Part shown: one piece after another, positions 10,050-21,040 of the stretch
Position numbering within the stretch: the first letter of the stretch is position 1
How the letters are laid out: each line of letters opens with the position of its first letter
NCBI GenBank assembly: GCA_029721435.1
Contig: CM056583.1
Location: 69,682,120-69,746,119 of the forward strand
Length of the DNA stretch: 64,000 bases
Source: Gymnothorax reevesii
Lineage: Eukaryota; Chordata; Actinopteri; Anguilliformes; Muraenidae
Reading direction: 5' to 3'
Notes under the pieces: generated by a model
The model's input: the letters and a program-made list of their open reading frames with translations, nothing else
What the model was told of the DNA's origin: nothing
Database searches by the model: none
Made by a program: the position numbers and the translations under genes

Positions 10050-12805
10050 GCTGTTTACTTTTGGACACGAAGAAAAACACCTATTTCTCTTCCAGAAGAG
10101 GATGCCACCAGAAATCAGTGGGTAGCTTATTTTGTTTGCTGGCAGCAAACAGCTATGACCAAAGGGAACGTTAGCTGCTAGCGCTCAGCATTTCACCAAA
10201 GACAGCTTTGTAAATAAAGGATAATTCGACGCAGGATAAGTGTTTCAGCTGCCTCTCAGACCTGAAGCAGTTGCATCAATCAAGCGCTTGGAGCCAGAAG
10301 CTGTAAGTAACAATATAACAGCAAATAATGTAAGTGAAGCTAATGTGTTAAGAGTGGCTAGCAGGACCGCTAGCGATAGTTAGCACTTTTAATACTTGTT
10401 TGTAATTTGGATGCTTGGTACAACTGTCCACGGTAATGGAACTTGCAGTCTCTAAAACCTGTATTGCAAGGGTTTGTCTCAGGTTGTTATGACTGCTCGG
10501 TTACGACTACTGCATGTTAGTTTGTGTGTCGTGCTAATTAAAAATCCTCTTGGTTAACTTATATGCAGTAATTCTGATTGGCATGCTTGTGTTACGTCGG
10601 TAAGCATCAACGTGGCAGTTTCATCATAATGTTACCTGATTGTAGCCACTGCAGTTAGTGATTGCTTCATTTATCCATGTCTGGGCAAGCTCTCTGGTGC
10701 TACCGTGAAAGCAATGCGAAACGCAGATGCTCTACCGTGTCAGGTATAACAAATGATTTCTCTGCAGTACCTTGACATGAGTTCATCCCCCTTTAGAAAT
10801 TGTGTGGCTAATAAAAAGCCGAAAAAGGCGGACATTAATTAGGATATCCTTTCCTGTAGAAGTGATCGATTTGCTAGCTCCACATAAGCAACTTGTCCAC
10901 GCTAATGGAACTTATGGTCTGCAAAACCTATATTATGTTCATAACATAACCAAGCTCTCTCTAGCTGTCGCATCCTATCCATAATCTGCTTTCACATCGG
11001 ACGCTAAACAAATTTTTCGAAGGGGAGATTTGCCTATTTTCAAGGTCAATGCAAAGACGCAAATACAAGCATTATGGGTGCGTTAAGCAGCTTTCACACC
11101 GGAAGCGAAACAAATTTTTCACGCTACAGATTACATTCGGAGTCATTACCTCTTTTCAACTACTGCATATTAATTCACGGGCTCTGCTAATTAAAAATGC
11201 TCCTGGTTAACTATTCTGATTGGTATGCTTGTGTTACTTTGGTAAGCATGAATGTGACAGTTTCATCATAACGTTGCCTGATTGCCACTACAGTTGAAGC
11301 TAACTGGAGAGGTGCAGTTCAATCAGACGTAGGTTTTGCAAAGCTTGGGTTACGTTTTTGGGTGCTTTTGAAATGAACGCTTTACTTATTCATGACCGGA
11401 ATCAGCCTGATACTTCTCCAATATCTGGGTAAGCTCTCTGATGCTACCGGTGAAAGCAATAGGGAAGCGCGCAGGCTATAACATGCCTGGTATCACAAAC
11501 GATTGCTCTGAATTGCCGTCGATAGAACATTAAATCGGCGATTGAATATAAAATTCTTTCATGTAAAAGTGATCGATTCGCTAGCTCCACATAAGCAACG
11601 GTTCACGCAAACGGAACTTACAGTCTGTAAAACCTTCATTATGCTCATAACATAACCGGAGCTCTATCAAGCTCTCGCGCACTATCCATAGAATGCGCCC
11701 ATTTTGCGTGAGGAAACGCTGGTCATTCCGATGCAATAAGTAAACTATTACCACGGGCAATTTCCGAAAAGGCCATTTAGCCTGGAGCTTTCACCCCTCC
11801 GTCATATAGCAGCGCAGAAGCTGTTAGTTTATACACGCTAACGACACACCACAGTTATGCACATGAATCAGCAGGTTCTTATTATAATACACACCAAAGC
11901 AGTCCATGAGCTGTTGGTTCTATGGTCTCCGGTCTACACAAGGGTATGTCGACCCGTTCTACAAATGTGTCTATATGGGGTGGATTCTAGCTTTCCTTGC
12001 ATCCAAGCTATACAGTAGAACAGGGATGGGCAACTCTGGTCCTGGAGGGCCTGTGTGTATAAAGGTTTTTATTTATATCAATCACCCTGACTCATTGAAT
12101 TAATTGGTTGCATACATAAATATAGATTTGTGCAAAGGTTTGATCAAAGAAAAATGTTTAATGTAGGGAGACAAGAACAGTATTTAGTGGTCATTCATGA
12201 TAATTTAAAGAAATATGCCATGAATGTCAGATTTCATAAATAGTTTGGCTAATTTAGATAATCTAGTAATTAAAGGTAAAGAAGTTGGTGTGAAAACCAG
12301 GGACAGATACGGCCCTCGTTGCCCATCCCTGGAGTAGAAAAACCAGTGCACTCACCCCTTTTGCCGTAGCAAACTGTAGCCGATTGCAAATTTGAGCTTG
12401 AGCTACCAGATTTCGCACTGCATCCTCCACTTTTGACGCTGCATTTATTAGAACAAGTTCATTTCATTAGATCTATATTCAAGATGGCAGACATGTCTCA
12501 CGTTTCACTCTGGAGAGACAGACCTGGAAAAGTGCATTCTGCCGCCTCGTCCTGCCCAACTTCGCCCTCCACAGAGCTGGCCAGTCAGAAGAAAGTGGAC
12601 ACACAGGAGTGGGGGCCATAGCGGAAGAGCCACCCCAATGCGGCGTTTCTGGCAGAGACTACAATGGACTACAAATGGGGTTTTTTGAAGATGGCAGTAT
12701 GAGCTAAATAGGGACAGTTTTGGACTTTGAACAATCTGGAGTACTCTAGGGGAGTCCAAGATCAAAATATAACCTTGGAAAAATAGCAAAATAGGTCCCC
12801 TTTAA
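10050..12805 (-). repeat. Right inverted arm ending at TTAA
   Basis: The reverse complement of the left arm for 10050-11910. Beyond that it extends to 12805 with homology only to the third arm (14055-14715). Two copies of the unit are visible (about 10850-10980 and 11560-11700), each with GCTAGCTCCACATAAGCAAC. Two ~95-bp subrepeats are present, at about 10990-11030 and 11085-11130. The stretch 12021-12331 is a later hAT insertion. The arm ends in CCCCTTTAA, giving the TTAA expected of Kolobok-type insertion. Confidence 0.8.
12021..12331. mobile_element. Non-autonomous hAT element (311 bp)
   Basis: Ends are CAGGGATGGGCAACTCTGGT on the left and GTTGCCCATCCCTG on the right, an inverted pair. 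Flanking 8-mers CAGTAGAA and GAGTAGAA agree at seven of eight positions, a hAT-like target duplication. It lies inside the outer part of the right arm and is absent from the matching part of the third arm (about 14550), so it inserted after the arms formed. Confidence 0.8.
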
Positions 12806-14054
12806 TTTTAGCCGAGCAGTTGTTAGAGTTCTGTGCTTTCAAGTAAAAATCACTCAAGTGAGAGGGCAGATTATATTTGGTTGCCCAAGTTTGATGCATG
12901 GATAATGCCGATCAGTTCCGTCCAGTCCTTGGACTAAGTCGATCACAAAATATGTAAATAAACATAGTCAGTGCATGGCGACAGGGCTCGATTTGGAACA
13001 GCACTACCCTGTTGAAATAAACGCACTTCACAAGTGCACACAGTGCACTCCATAGTAGTGTACTACTGAAAGTGCATGATTTGAGATACGGCCCAAGTGT
13101 CACATTGGTTACATCAGTACGGCTTGAGGCTATAGCGAGCTACCTAAGTGCCACTTTCATGTCGAAGTTTACCTTTCTTAGCTAGTAAGCTAGCGTGCAC
13201 GCTGCACCTTTCCATGACTATTATGTGACATTAGTCAGTTAGCTAGCGAGCTAATGTTAGCCAGCTACTCAGTCACCGAAATTTAATATACCATTGCAAG
13301 TTCAGCTGTGAATGTCTGCGTCTCAGTGACTGGCTATTTGGTGCAATGCTAACATACAATGGGCGCTTACAGAAATTAAATTTGTTTTCCTTTTAATCAC
13401 GCAATTCAGTTATTTGATAAGCAGAATCTTATACTCTTAGTCATGTCATATGCATGTCATGAAACTCCTGAATTTTAGGTTTGTTGCTCACGCTAAATTT
13501 ACTCAACTCGTTTCATAACTTTCTTATGACACGCCCACTCTCGTAAACTTTGTCCTCTATATCAACACCAAGAGATGTAAGAGGTACTGCAGCTCACTGT
13601 TGCCATCAACCTGGTTTCTCCACAACACAGTCTGAAACAGATGTGAGCTGTGCTATCTGTGGTTTTGAAGGAGTGAATGTGTGAAAAGAGGGAAAAAACA
13701 ACAACTGTACGCTACCATATTTCTGAAAACTCAGTATCTTTGGTTTCTAACTATCTAAAGATTTTCAGGTTTATTTTTAACTTTAATGACAGGGATACTG
13801 GGGATACATATTGATTTTGTCAAATAAATATCAGCAAGGTGTCATAACATGGCGGTTGAGAGGGATTAATTCATTTGAAATGGATGGATATGATTCTTTG
13901 CTTAGTGCTGCAAATGTTCAGGAAGTTTGAAAAAGTGGCCTGTCAAAAATTTTTATTGTTATAGCATTGCATGTGCCCACATCTTCCTGTTATTTTCCAC
14001 TCATTCCGGAACTTCATCAATTTTGGATTTTTAGCAGCTCATTCGTTGTGGTGT
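12806..14054. other. Spacer between two head-to-head arms
   Basis: About 1.25 kb separates the outer ends of the right arm and the third arm. It includes GCTAGC-rich text (13130-13280) and a possible small-transposon end (12990-13095). No gene seen. Confidence 0.4.
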
Positions 14055-15857
14055 TTGAAGGTGACCTAATATGCTTTTTTTCCAAGTTTATATTTTGGTC
14101 TTTGAATCCCCTTGAGTACTCCTGATTGATCAAAGTAAAAAAGGATACTTATTTTGCTTATACTGCCATCCTCAAAAAACCCCATTTGTAGTCCATAGTA
14201 GTCTCTGCCTGAAACGCCTCATTGGGATGGCTCTTCCACCATGGCACCCACTCCCCATGTGCCCACTTTCTTCTGACTAGCCAGCTCTGTGGAGGGCGGA
14301 TCTAGGCGGGACGAGGCAACAGAACTCAGTTTTCCTGGTCCAGCTCCAGAGTGAAACTGACGTGTCTTCCGAACGGCAATCTAACGCAGAAATATGTATA
14401 GATCTAATGAAATGAACTTGTTCTTATAAATGCAACAACGAAAGTGGAGGATGCAGTGCGAAAGTCTGGCAGCTCAAGCACGAATTTGCTATCGGCTACA
14501 GTTTGCTCTGACAACAGTTGGTGAGTACAGCAGTTTTTCTGCTTCGTAGCTAGGATGCAGGGAAAGCTAGAATCCATCCCATATAGACACATTTGTAGAA
14601 CGGGTCGACATGCCTAAATGTAGATCGGAGACCATAGAAATCCAATGGGTCAGCGTTTAGAGGGAAACATGGACAGTGAGGAGCAGCTAGAGGAGGGCAA
14701 ACAGCTTATGGACTGCTTTGGTGTGTATTAGGACCTGCTGGTTTGTGTGCATAGCTGTGGTGTGTTGTTAGCGTAAAGAAACAAACAGCTTCTGCGCTGG
14801 TATATGATGGAGAGGCGAAAGCTCCAAGCTAAACGGCCTTTTCGGAAATCGTGGTAATGGTTTACTTATTGTGTCAGAATGACCAGCTTTTCCTCGCGGA
14901 AAATGGGCGCATAATGGAGAGCTAGACAGAGCGCCGGTTGTGTCATGAACATAATACAAGTTTTACAGACCATAAGTTCCATCTGCGTGAACCGTTGCTT
15001 ATGTGGAGCTTGGAAATCAATCACTTTTACAGGAAAGAATTTAATATTTAATTGATGGCAATGTAGAGGAATTGTTTGTTATACTGGACACGTTATAGAC
15101 TGTGCGCTTCCCTATTGCTTTCACCGGTAGTATCAGAGAGCTTCCCCAGACATTGTAGATGAATCAGGCTGACCCCGGTCATGGATAAGTAAAGCGATCA
15201 TTTCATAAGCTTCCAAAAGCGCAACCCAAGCTCTACAAAATCTACGTCTGGTCTAACTGCAGCCCAACTCGGCAGACACATATAGCACCTCTCCGTTTAG
15301 CATCAACTGTAGTGGCTACAATCAGGCAACGTTACGATGAAACTGTCACATTGATGCTTACCGAAGTAAAACAAGCAGACCGATCATAATTGCTGCCTAT
15401 AAGTTAACCAGAAGCATTTTTAATTTGCTGAGCACGTGAACTAACTGATAAGCGGTCATGATTTTGAATGTAGTCTGTCACGCGAAAAAATTGTTTCGCG
15501 TCCGGTGTGAAAGCTGCTTAACGCACCATAATGCCTGTATTCCCGTCCTGCATTTGACTTTGAATGTAGCTAATCTGTTGCACGAAAAATTCGTTTCGCG
15601 TCCAGTGTGAAAGCGGCTTGACATGCCCATAACATGTATTTGCATCTTTGCATTTTCTTTGAATGTAGGCTAATCTGGCCTGCGAAAAATTCGTTCCATG
15701 TCTGATGTGAAAGCAGCTTTATGGATAGTACGTGACAACTAGAGAGAGCTCGGTTATGTTATGAACATAACACAGGTTTTGCAGACCATCAGTTCCGCTA
15801 GCGCAAACAAGTTGCTTATGTGGAGCTAGCGAATTGATCACTTCTACAGGAAAGAAT
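14055..15857 (+). repeat. Third arm: solo terminal arm of a second Kolobok-like copy
   Basis: Begins TTGAAGGTGACCTAATATGC, a near match to the outer end of the right arm (TTAAAGGGGACCTA). It follows that arm in inverted orientation through 14715, then the left arm in direct orientation through 15857, where homology stops abruptly. It contains three ~95-bp subrepeats (about 15475, 15565 and 15668), against two in each of the other arms. It is either a truncated second element or a rearranged arm of the first. Confidence 0.7.
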
Positions 15858-16079
15858 CACCTCCTTTTCTTCATGTGTTCAATACTTATTCCTTGTGTCA
15901 TTTCGCTTTATTACACATAATATAATTTATGGACTTATTTGTTTTGATTTTCTTATGTGTGGATTACTTGGGTTGTTACTGACATCTGGCGAAAATTTCA
16001 TATCAATAGCACCACTAGAAATATATTTACTGAGAAAAATGTTGACGCGTTCAAAACTTATTTTCCCAGCCACATATGT
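15858..16079. other. Short AT-rich gap, nothing recognised
   Basis: Unique-looking AT-rich sequence between the third arm and a deleted Tc1 copy. Confidence 0.4.
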
Positions 16080-16549
16080 AGTGCATTCAGAAAGTATTCC
16101 CCAGTTTTTTCTGTTTTCACTTTATATTGCAGCCTTTTGCTTAAAATGGTTTAAATTCATTTTTCCCCTCATCAATCTACAGTACTCATAATGACAAAAC
16201 AAAACAAAATTTTATAATTCCTAGCTAATTTATGAGAAAGGAAAATTGAAATATCACATTGACATAAGTATTCATGACCTTTGCCATGACACTTGAAATT
16301 TAGCTCAGGTCCCTTCCATTTCTCTTGATCATCTTCGCGATGTACAGTATCCATGCCTTGATTGGAGTCCAACTGTGGTACTTTCAACCGGTTTGGACAC
16401 ACACACACACATCCGCACAATTTCTAGGATTATCTTTTTGCTTTGTCATGATGGGGTTTTGAGTGTTGTCTGATGGGGGTAAAAATGAAAGTAAATCATT
16501 TTAGGCATAAGGTAGCAACATAGCAAAAGTGAAGGGGTCTGAATACTTT
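16080..16549. mobile_element. Internally deleted Tc1-like element
   Basis: The left end GTGCATTCAGAAAGTATTCC and right end AGTGAAGGGGTCTGAATACT match, as inverted termini, a common teleost Tc1 family (GTGCATTCGGAAAGTATTCA). Familiar inner text such as CCCCTCATCAATCTAC and ATAATGACAAAAC follows the left end. TTGATTGGAGTCCA lies near 16355. Most of the coding region is deleted. Confidence 0.8.
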
Positions 16550-17735
16550 AAAATAAGATGTTAAAGAGTACGCAGAAAAACAAACTATTCATGATTAGGT
16601 CTTTTCTTTAGTCATTATCTTTTCATCTGAATCACAAATGATTAACACCTCAGACACAATGAAAGTGAGTCAGATAAAAAATCTTTTCCAAGGTCAGGAT
16701 TACAATATGATAAAATTTAATTGTTTTAATTTTTTGATAGTATTTGAATAAAATTTTTCCTTATATTTGACCAAAATAGAGCATTCTAAAATTTGAGTCC
16801 AAAGTCTGGCTCCTGACATACAGTTTTGACTGTGGTCAGCTGATACTAAGAGTTAAAAAATAAGAAAAGAAATAGGTAATTACAAATGATTACTTTTTCT
16901 TATGTTTTTTTAGTCAGATGGATGGTAATTACACACAATCTGCCATTTATGTGACAGTGACTATTTTTCAGGTTTATTATGCTGTTCATGCCTTGCAACA
17001 CTAAACAAAGCATCTCCAAGGTATTCGTTAGTTTCTTCAATTAACAGCAGGTTATGGCCATTGGAATAAGGTGCGCAGGTTTCTCAGCTAAAATTAATGA
17101 ATCACTGGCGTCCTAACGCACTGAGAACCAGCAAATCCAACTGTCCTCCAGGGCTGGAGTTTCATATAGCTGATCAAAAATTGTTCCCTGATTATTATTT
17201 TTTTTAAATCCCTGTTTCCAACAGTTTACAGTAACTTAGAACTGGCAAGTTATCCCAGTCATGTGGAGTCCAGTAAGAGCCCATTATCACTGAAAATCTC
17301 GGGGGGGGGGGGGGGGGGAAGTTAATTTTTGGAGATGTCATTTCCCTTTTTGGGAGTATTTTATCTTCACTAAAGCTTTCATGTTTTACAAGTACCTTGG
17401 CAGCATCATAAATCAATGATTTAATGATGTCAAAGTCCCACCCTCCAAAACACATCTGGAAACCACAGATGAATGTATATCCCAGATAAGTCAGAGCAAG
17501 ATTAAAAAAAAAAAAAAACAATTTGACTTCAATGTATTTTAAAATAAAACATGGTTATTCCTGTTTCATCTCAATCCTAAATTTTAAACCACAATTACAG
17601 ACATACAAGATATACAGAAATACAACGCTTTTGAAAACTGATGAGATTACTGTTAGGTTCTTGGTCCTCACTGCGAAAACACAGCTGAGCTGTAAGTAGT
17701 CAAGATTGGCACAAAACAGGGAAGAAAATTCCCAG

Positions 17736-17737
<2 letters not shown>
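16550..17737. other. Intergenic, with G18 homopolymer
   Basis: No gene recognised. A run of 18 consecutive G lies at 17301-17318. An A-rich tract is at 17505-17520. Confidence 0.5.
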
Positions 17738-17766
<29 letters not shown>

Positions 17767-18045
17767 CTCTTTCCTTCCCTCTCTCTCTCTCTCACACACT
17801 TTTTTCTTCTGTCTCTCACACACACACACACACACACTTTCCATCTCTCCCTCTCTCTCACACACACATACACACACACACTCTTTCTCTCTCTCTCACA
17901 CTTTTTTCTTCTCTCTCTCACACACACACACACACACACTTTCCGTCTCTCCCTCTCTCTCACACACACATACACACACACACACACTCTTTCTCTCTCT
18001 ATCTCTCTCTCTCTCTCTCTCTCACACTTATTTTCTTCTCTCTCT

Positions 18046-18090
<45 letters not shown>

Positions 18091-18127
18091 TCCCTCTCTC
18101 CCTCTCTCTCTCACACACATACACACA

Positions 18128-18164
<37 letters not shown>

Positions 18165-18166
18165 AC
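17738..18166. repeat. Compound CT/CA microsatellite
   Basis: Alternating blocks of (CT)n and (CA)n with recurrent joints such as CACTCTTTC, CACACTTTTTTCTTC and CACACTTTCC. The joints recur at regular intervals, so larger (CT)n-(CA)n modules were themselves duplicated. Open frames here are artefacts of the repeat. Confidence 0.95.
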
Positions 18167-19959
18167 TCGCTTGAGTGGGGGCAGCCCTGTCAGATATTGT
18201 CAACCTTAGTAAGAACCAATGGGAAGTCTCATTGATCACCATGTGTAAAATGCTGAAGAGCGACAGATTGGGACAGATTGATTGAGGACAGAGCTCCACA
18301 CAGATCCCTCTAAACAAACATGTACAGAGGGGATTGATTGCTGACTGATCCTCCAGCTCAGAGCCCCCTAATGATGACACAGCACCCCTCCTGGGTCACA
18401 CAAAGACCTGGCAGCACCAGAGCTAGTCACACACTCAGCCATCACTCAACAGATGTTTCTACATCTTTACAAAAATGTGTTCACATACGTCTCTAGATCA
18501 AATGCAAATGCGTATTACCTTTCCTTTGTAAATCTTAGCTGGTAAATATGAGACCATCTGATCACACTCAAATACAGATGGAAGTTGTGCCAGCAAAATC
18601 ATGGTGCATTCCCATTTGGATTCTGAAGTCCATTTACATGGCAACAAGCTTTTTTTTGTGTGGACATAGATGCAATGCAGGGCTCATTATATGCAGATTC
18701 ACAAGTCTTATGTAAAAGCACTGTATGTTTAATCCAGTGGTCCTACACCTTTGTACAGAACTGTTTAGCATTCTACTGGGTTTCATTGTCATGCTACACA
18801 TTGAAGAAAATTAAAACAGTTTGCTGCAAGGACAACTCAGCCAAAATGATTCCTCGTGTCTGAATTAAATTCGAATTTTAACAAAAGCCTTCACAGCCAG
18901 GGATGATCGGGGTCCAACTTTGAGGACTGCAGCCACCATATGCTTCTCGCTGTGGTCACATCCTGACTCATTCAGTCTCCTACTCGATCCTTTATTTCTG
19001 AGGTGCAGCCCGTAGGTCGCATTTATCATCGTCCACGCGAGTGGATTCATGGCCTTGACTCATTCGTCCTTTACCACCGTATACCAAGAAACAAAATTTA
19101 AGCCTGTAAAGTGCTGGCTGTTTATTTAACCTGACAGCACACTGCGCTAATGAGGAGAGGGTGGAGGTATGTCAGAGGTGTGAATACGCCTCTCACAAAC
19201 AGCTGCCACTTGTAGTCTGAACAGCTCTCGCTGAATAAATAAAGTGAAAAGAGCCATGTTTATATTCTCAGCCAGCCTGCTTCAGTATGTTCCAGTTAGG
19301 GCTGTAGACTGGTTTGATTAAATTAAAGAGAAACAAATGGAGATGGAACTTCCTGTAAGTGACAGCAGCGTAGCCAGTCTGATAAACATGGAGGATTTGT
19401 ATACCACGCATGCCTTTGGCAGTCTGGCTACTCCAGCATGGTAGCGACAAACCAGCTTCCTTTCAGCGGCTGAGGGCTTATGATGCGACGTGCAGTGTGA
19501 CAACTGATTGACACGGCATCGCTGAATGTCAGGCATTAGAGGAAGTGGTGTGAGGAGTCCACTGAATCCTTCCCTTGGCATTGTGAGAGAACTTATCTAC
19601 AGCCCAAGAGGCGGTTTTTGGCTGCAAGCCCTTTTTCTGACCTCCCTCCTTCAGTAAAGGTGGTGAAATCAACACCTCTGGGGACAGGGTGGAGGGAGGG
19701 TGATGCTGCACAGGGTGTCAGGCCAGTGATTCACATATTACAGGTGAAATTGGGCGTAGAACCCTGCTGCGTGAGAGACAAGCCGGGCAGTCCGGGAGAG
19801 GAGGAAGCGCGGGTCCACAGCTTGGGACACTAAAGAAGTGTGATCTGGTAATGACCGGTGGAGATATCATATGGGAGAGCTCAGTTCCACCGATTTTTCT
19901 GACACATCAGTTCTCTGAACTATCCTCATGCAAATGCATCCTGTAAAAATCATTGCGCG

Positions 19960-20145
19960 CCTAAAACAATGAAATCTCCCATCTCATTAACAGAACTGCC
20001 TGACTGAAATAAAGCAGCGAGAACATTAAATGCATTCTCAGTAAAACTGCTATGACAGAACCAATTAAAATGAATACAACTATAAAATAAACAGACATTA
20101 CTTCCTGGGCCTTTTTTTGATTAGGTAACTGACCACCAATCACAA
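19960..20145. promoter_or_regulatory. Candidate conserved non-coding element
   Basis: Unique AT-rich block with CATCTCATTAACAG, TTAAATGCATTCTC and CCAATTAAAATGAA. No repeat or coding signal. Proposed only on texture. Confidence 0.2.
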
Positions 20146-20494
20146 TCAGTTATTGTGATGAACTACTGATGCTGTTTTTACTTTAAAATAGGCAAATATT
20201 TTAACTTGGAAAGTGTAAGGCAAGCCATAGATTTGTCAAATGTAGTATATTAATAAAATAATAAAACAATGCAGGAGTGACTCCAGGCTGTCTGACGGAG
20301 TCAACATGCATTGCCTGTTATTTGACTTCCCTAATAGTTGGGTAATTTAGGAAAATAGACTTTCTGAACTGGATTCACCTACAGCTCTGCAATATATGTT
20401 CTCAGTCAGGGATAATATTTGCATATGCACAAGGGGGAAAAAAAGACTTTCCAGAATGCAAAATTTGCCCACTCTGGATCATTTGGAATGTATC

Positions 20495-20795
20495 AGCAAC
20501 AGTAAGTCGCTTAACTCTTTATAAATGGTGAAAGCTTGCTGACCGGCAAGCAACAGTCTCAATGATTTTGAATGATCACTGCCAATGATCTAATATAGCT
20601 TGCAACTTTGTTGCTTACCATGCAGAAATCAATGACTCCTATCTTTAAAGATTGCTCCCTTTGTTTTTTTTACCCCTTAATCAACTGAATACCACATGAG
20701 CACTCCCATCAGTGAACAGGAAATGGTGTTTGCCTTTGCCAGTCATCAGACAAACAGCAAATCAATGATAAACAGCAATGATGTGATGCGAACAT
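20495..20795. promoter_or_regulatory. Candidate conserved non-coding element
   Basis: Unique block with AGAAATCAATGACTCC, CTCCCTTTGTT (SOX/TCF-like), CAAATCAATGATAAAC and repeated CAGCAA words. No frame is open across it and no repeat was recognised. Confidence 0.25.
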
Positions 20796-20889
20796 CATGT
20801 ACAAGAAAATCTCATATTTATATATATATACACATATACATACCAACTGCTACCCGCTATCTGGAGTGAAATTACCATTTTTTTTTGAG

Positions 20890-21040
20890 TGCATGACCGT
20901 TTTTCAAAAATCGGGCGACGCCAAGTCCTTCCTGGTGTCCAAGTGGATATTCACACCAAATTTGGTGATAATCGGTCGAGAATTGTAGGAGAGAAACGTG
21001 TAGATACACACAGACAGACAGACAGACAGACAGACATCGA
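20890..21040 (+). repeat. Dispersed repeat with CAGA microsatellite
   Basis: Text CACCAAATTTGGTGATAATC followed by GTCGAGAATT and then (CAGA)n at about 21012-21036. This arrangement recurs in many fish genomes as a dispersed repeat ending in a CAGA tract; the family is not assigned. Confidence 0.5.

Larger units (their letters stand above)
1440..12805. mobile_element. Giant Kolobok-like element with kb-scale inverted arms
   Basis: The left arm (1450-3590) and right arm (10050-12805) are inverted copies of each other. They enclose about 6.4 kb of interior. The outer right end reads, on the minus strand, TTAAAGGGGACCTATTTTGC, with TTAA at 12802-12805. A TTAA target and an AAAGG(G/T)GACCTA terminus fit Kolobok-type DNA transposons. 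The outermost ~0.9 kb of the left arm is missing: homology stops at about 1440, beside the Tc1 relic. Just inside the left arm is a decayed first exon (3782-3944) resembling proteins of teleost DNA transposons. No transposase core was recognised inside, so this copy looks dead. The superfamily assignment is inference from the ends and the exon; the inverted-arm structure is read directly. Confidence 0.55.

Noticed and set aside
17706..18209. Long open frames across the CT/CA region on both strands
   Set aside because: They translate to SLSLSL/THTHTH and RERERE/CVCVCV runs, an artefact of dinucleotide repeats.
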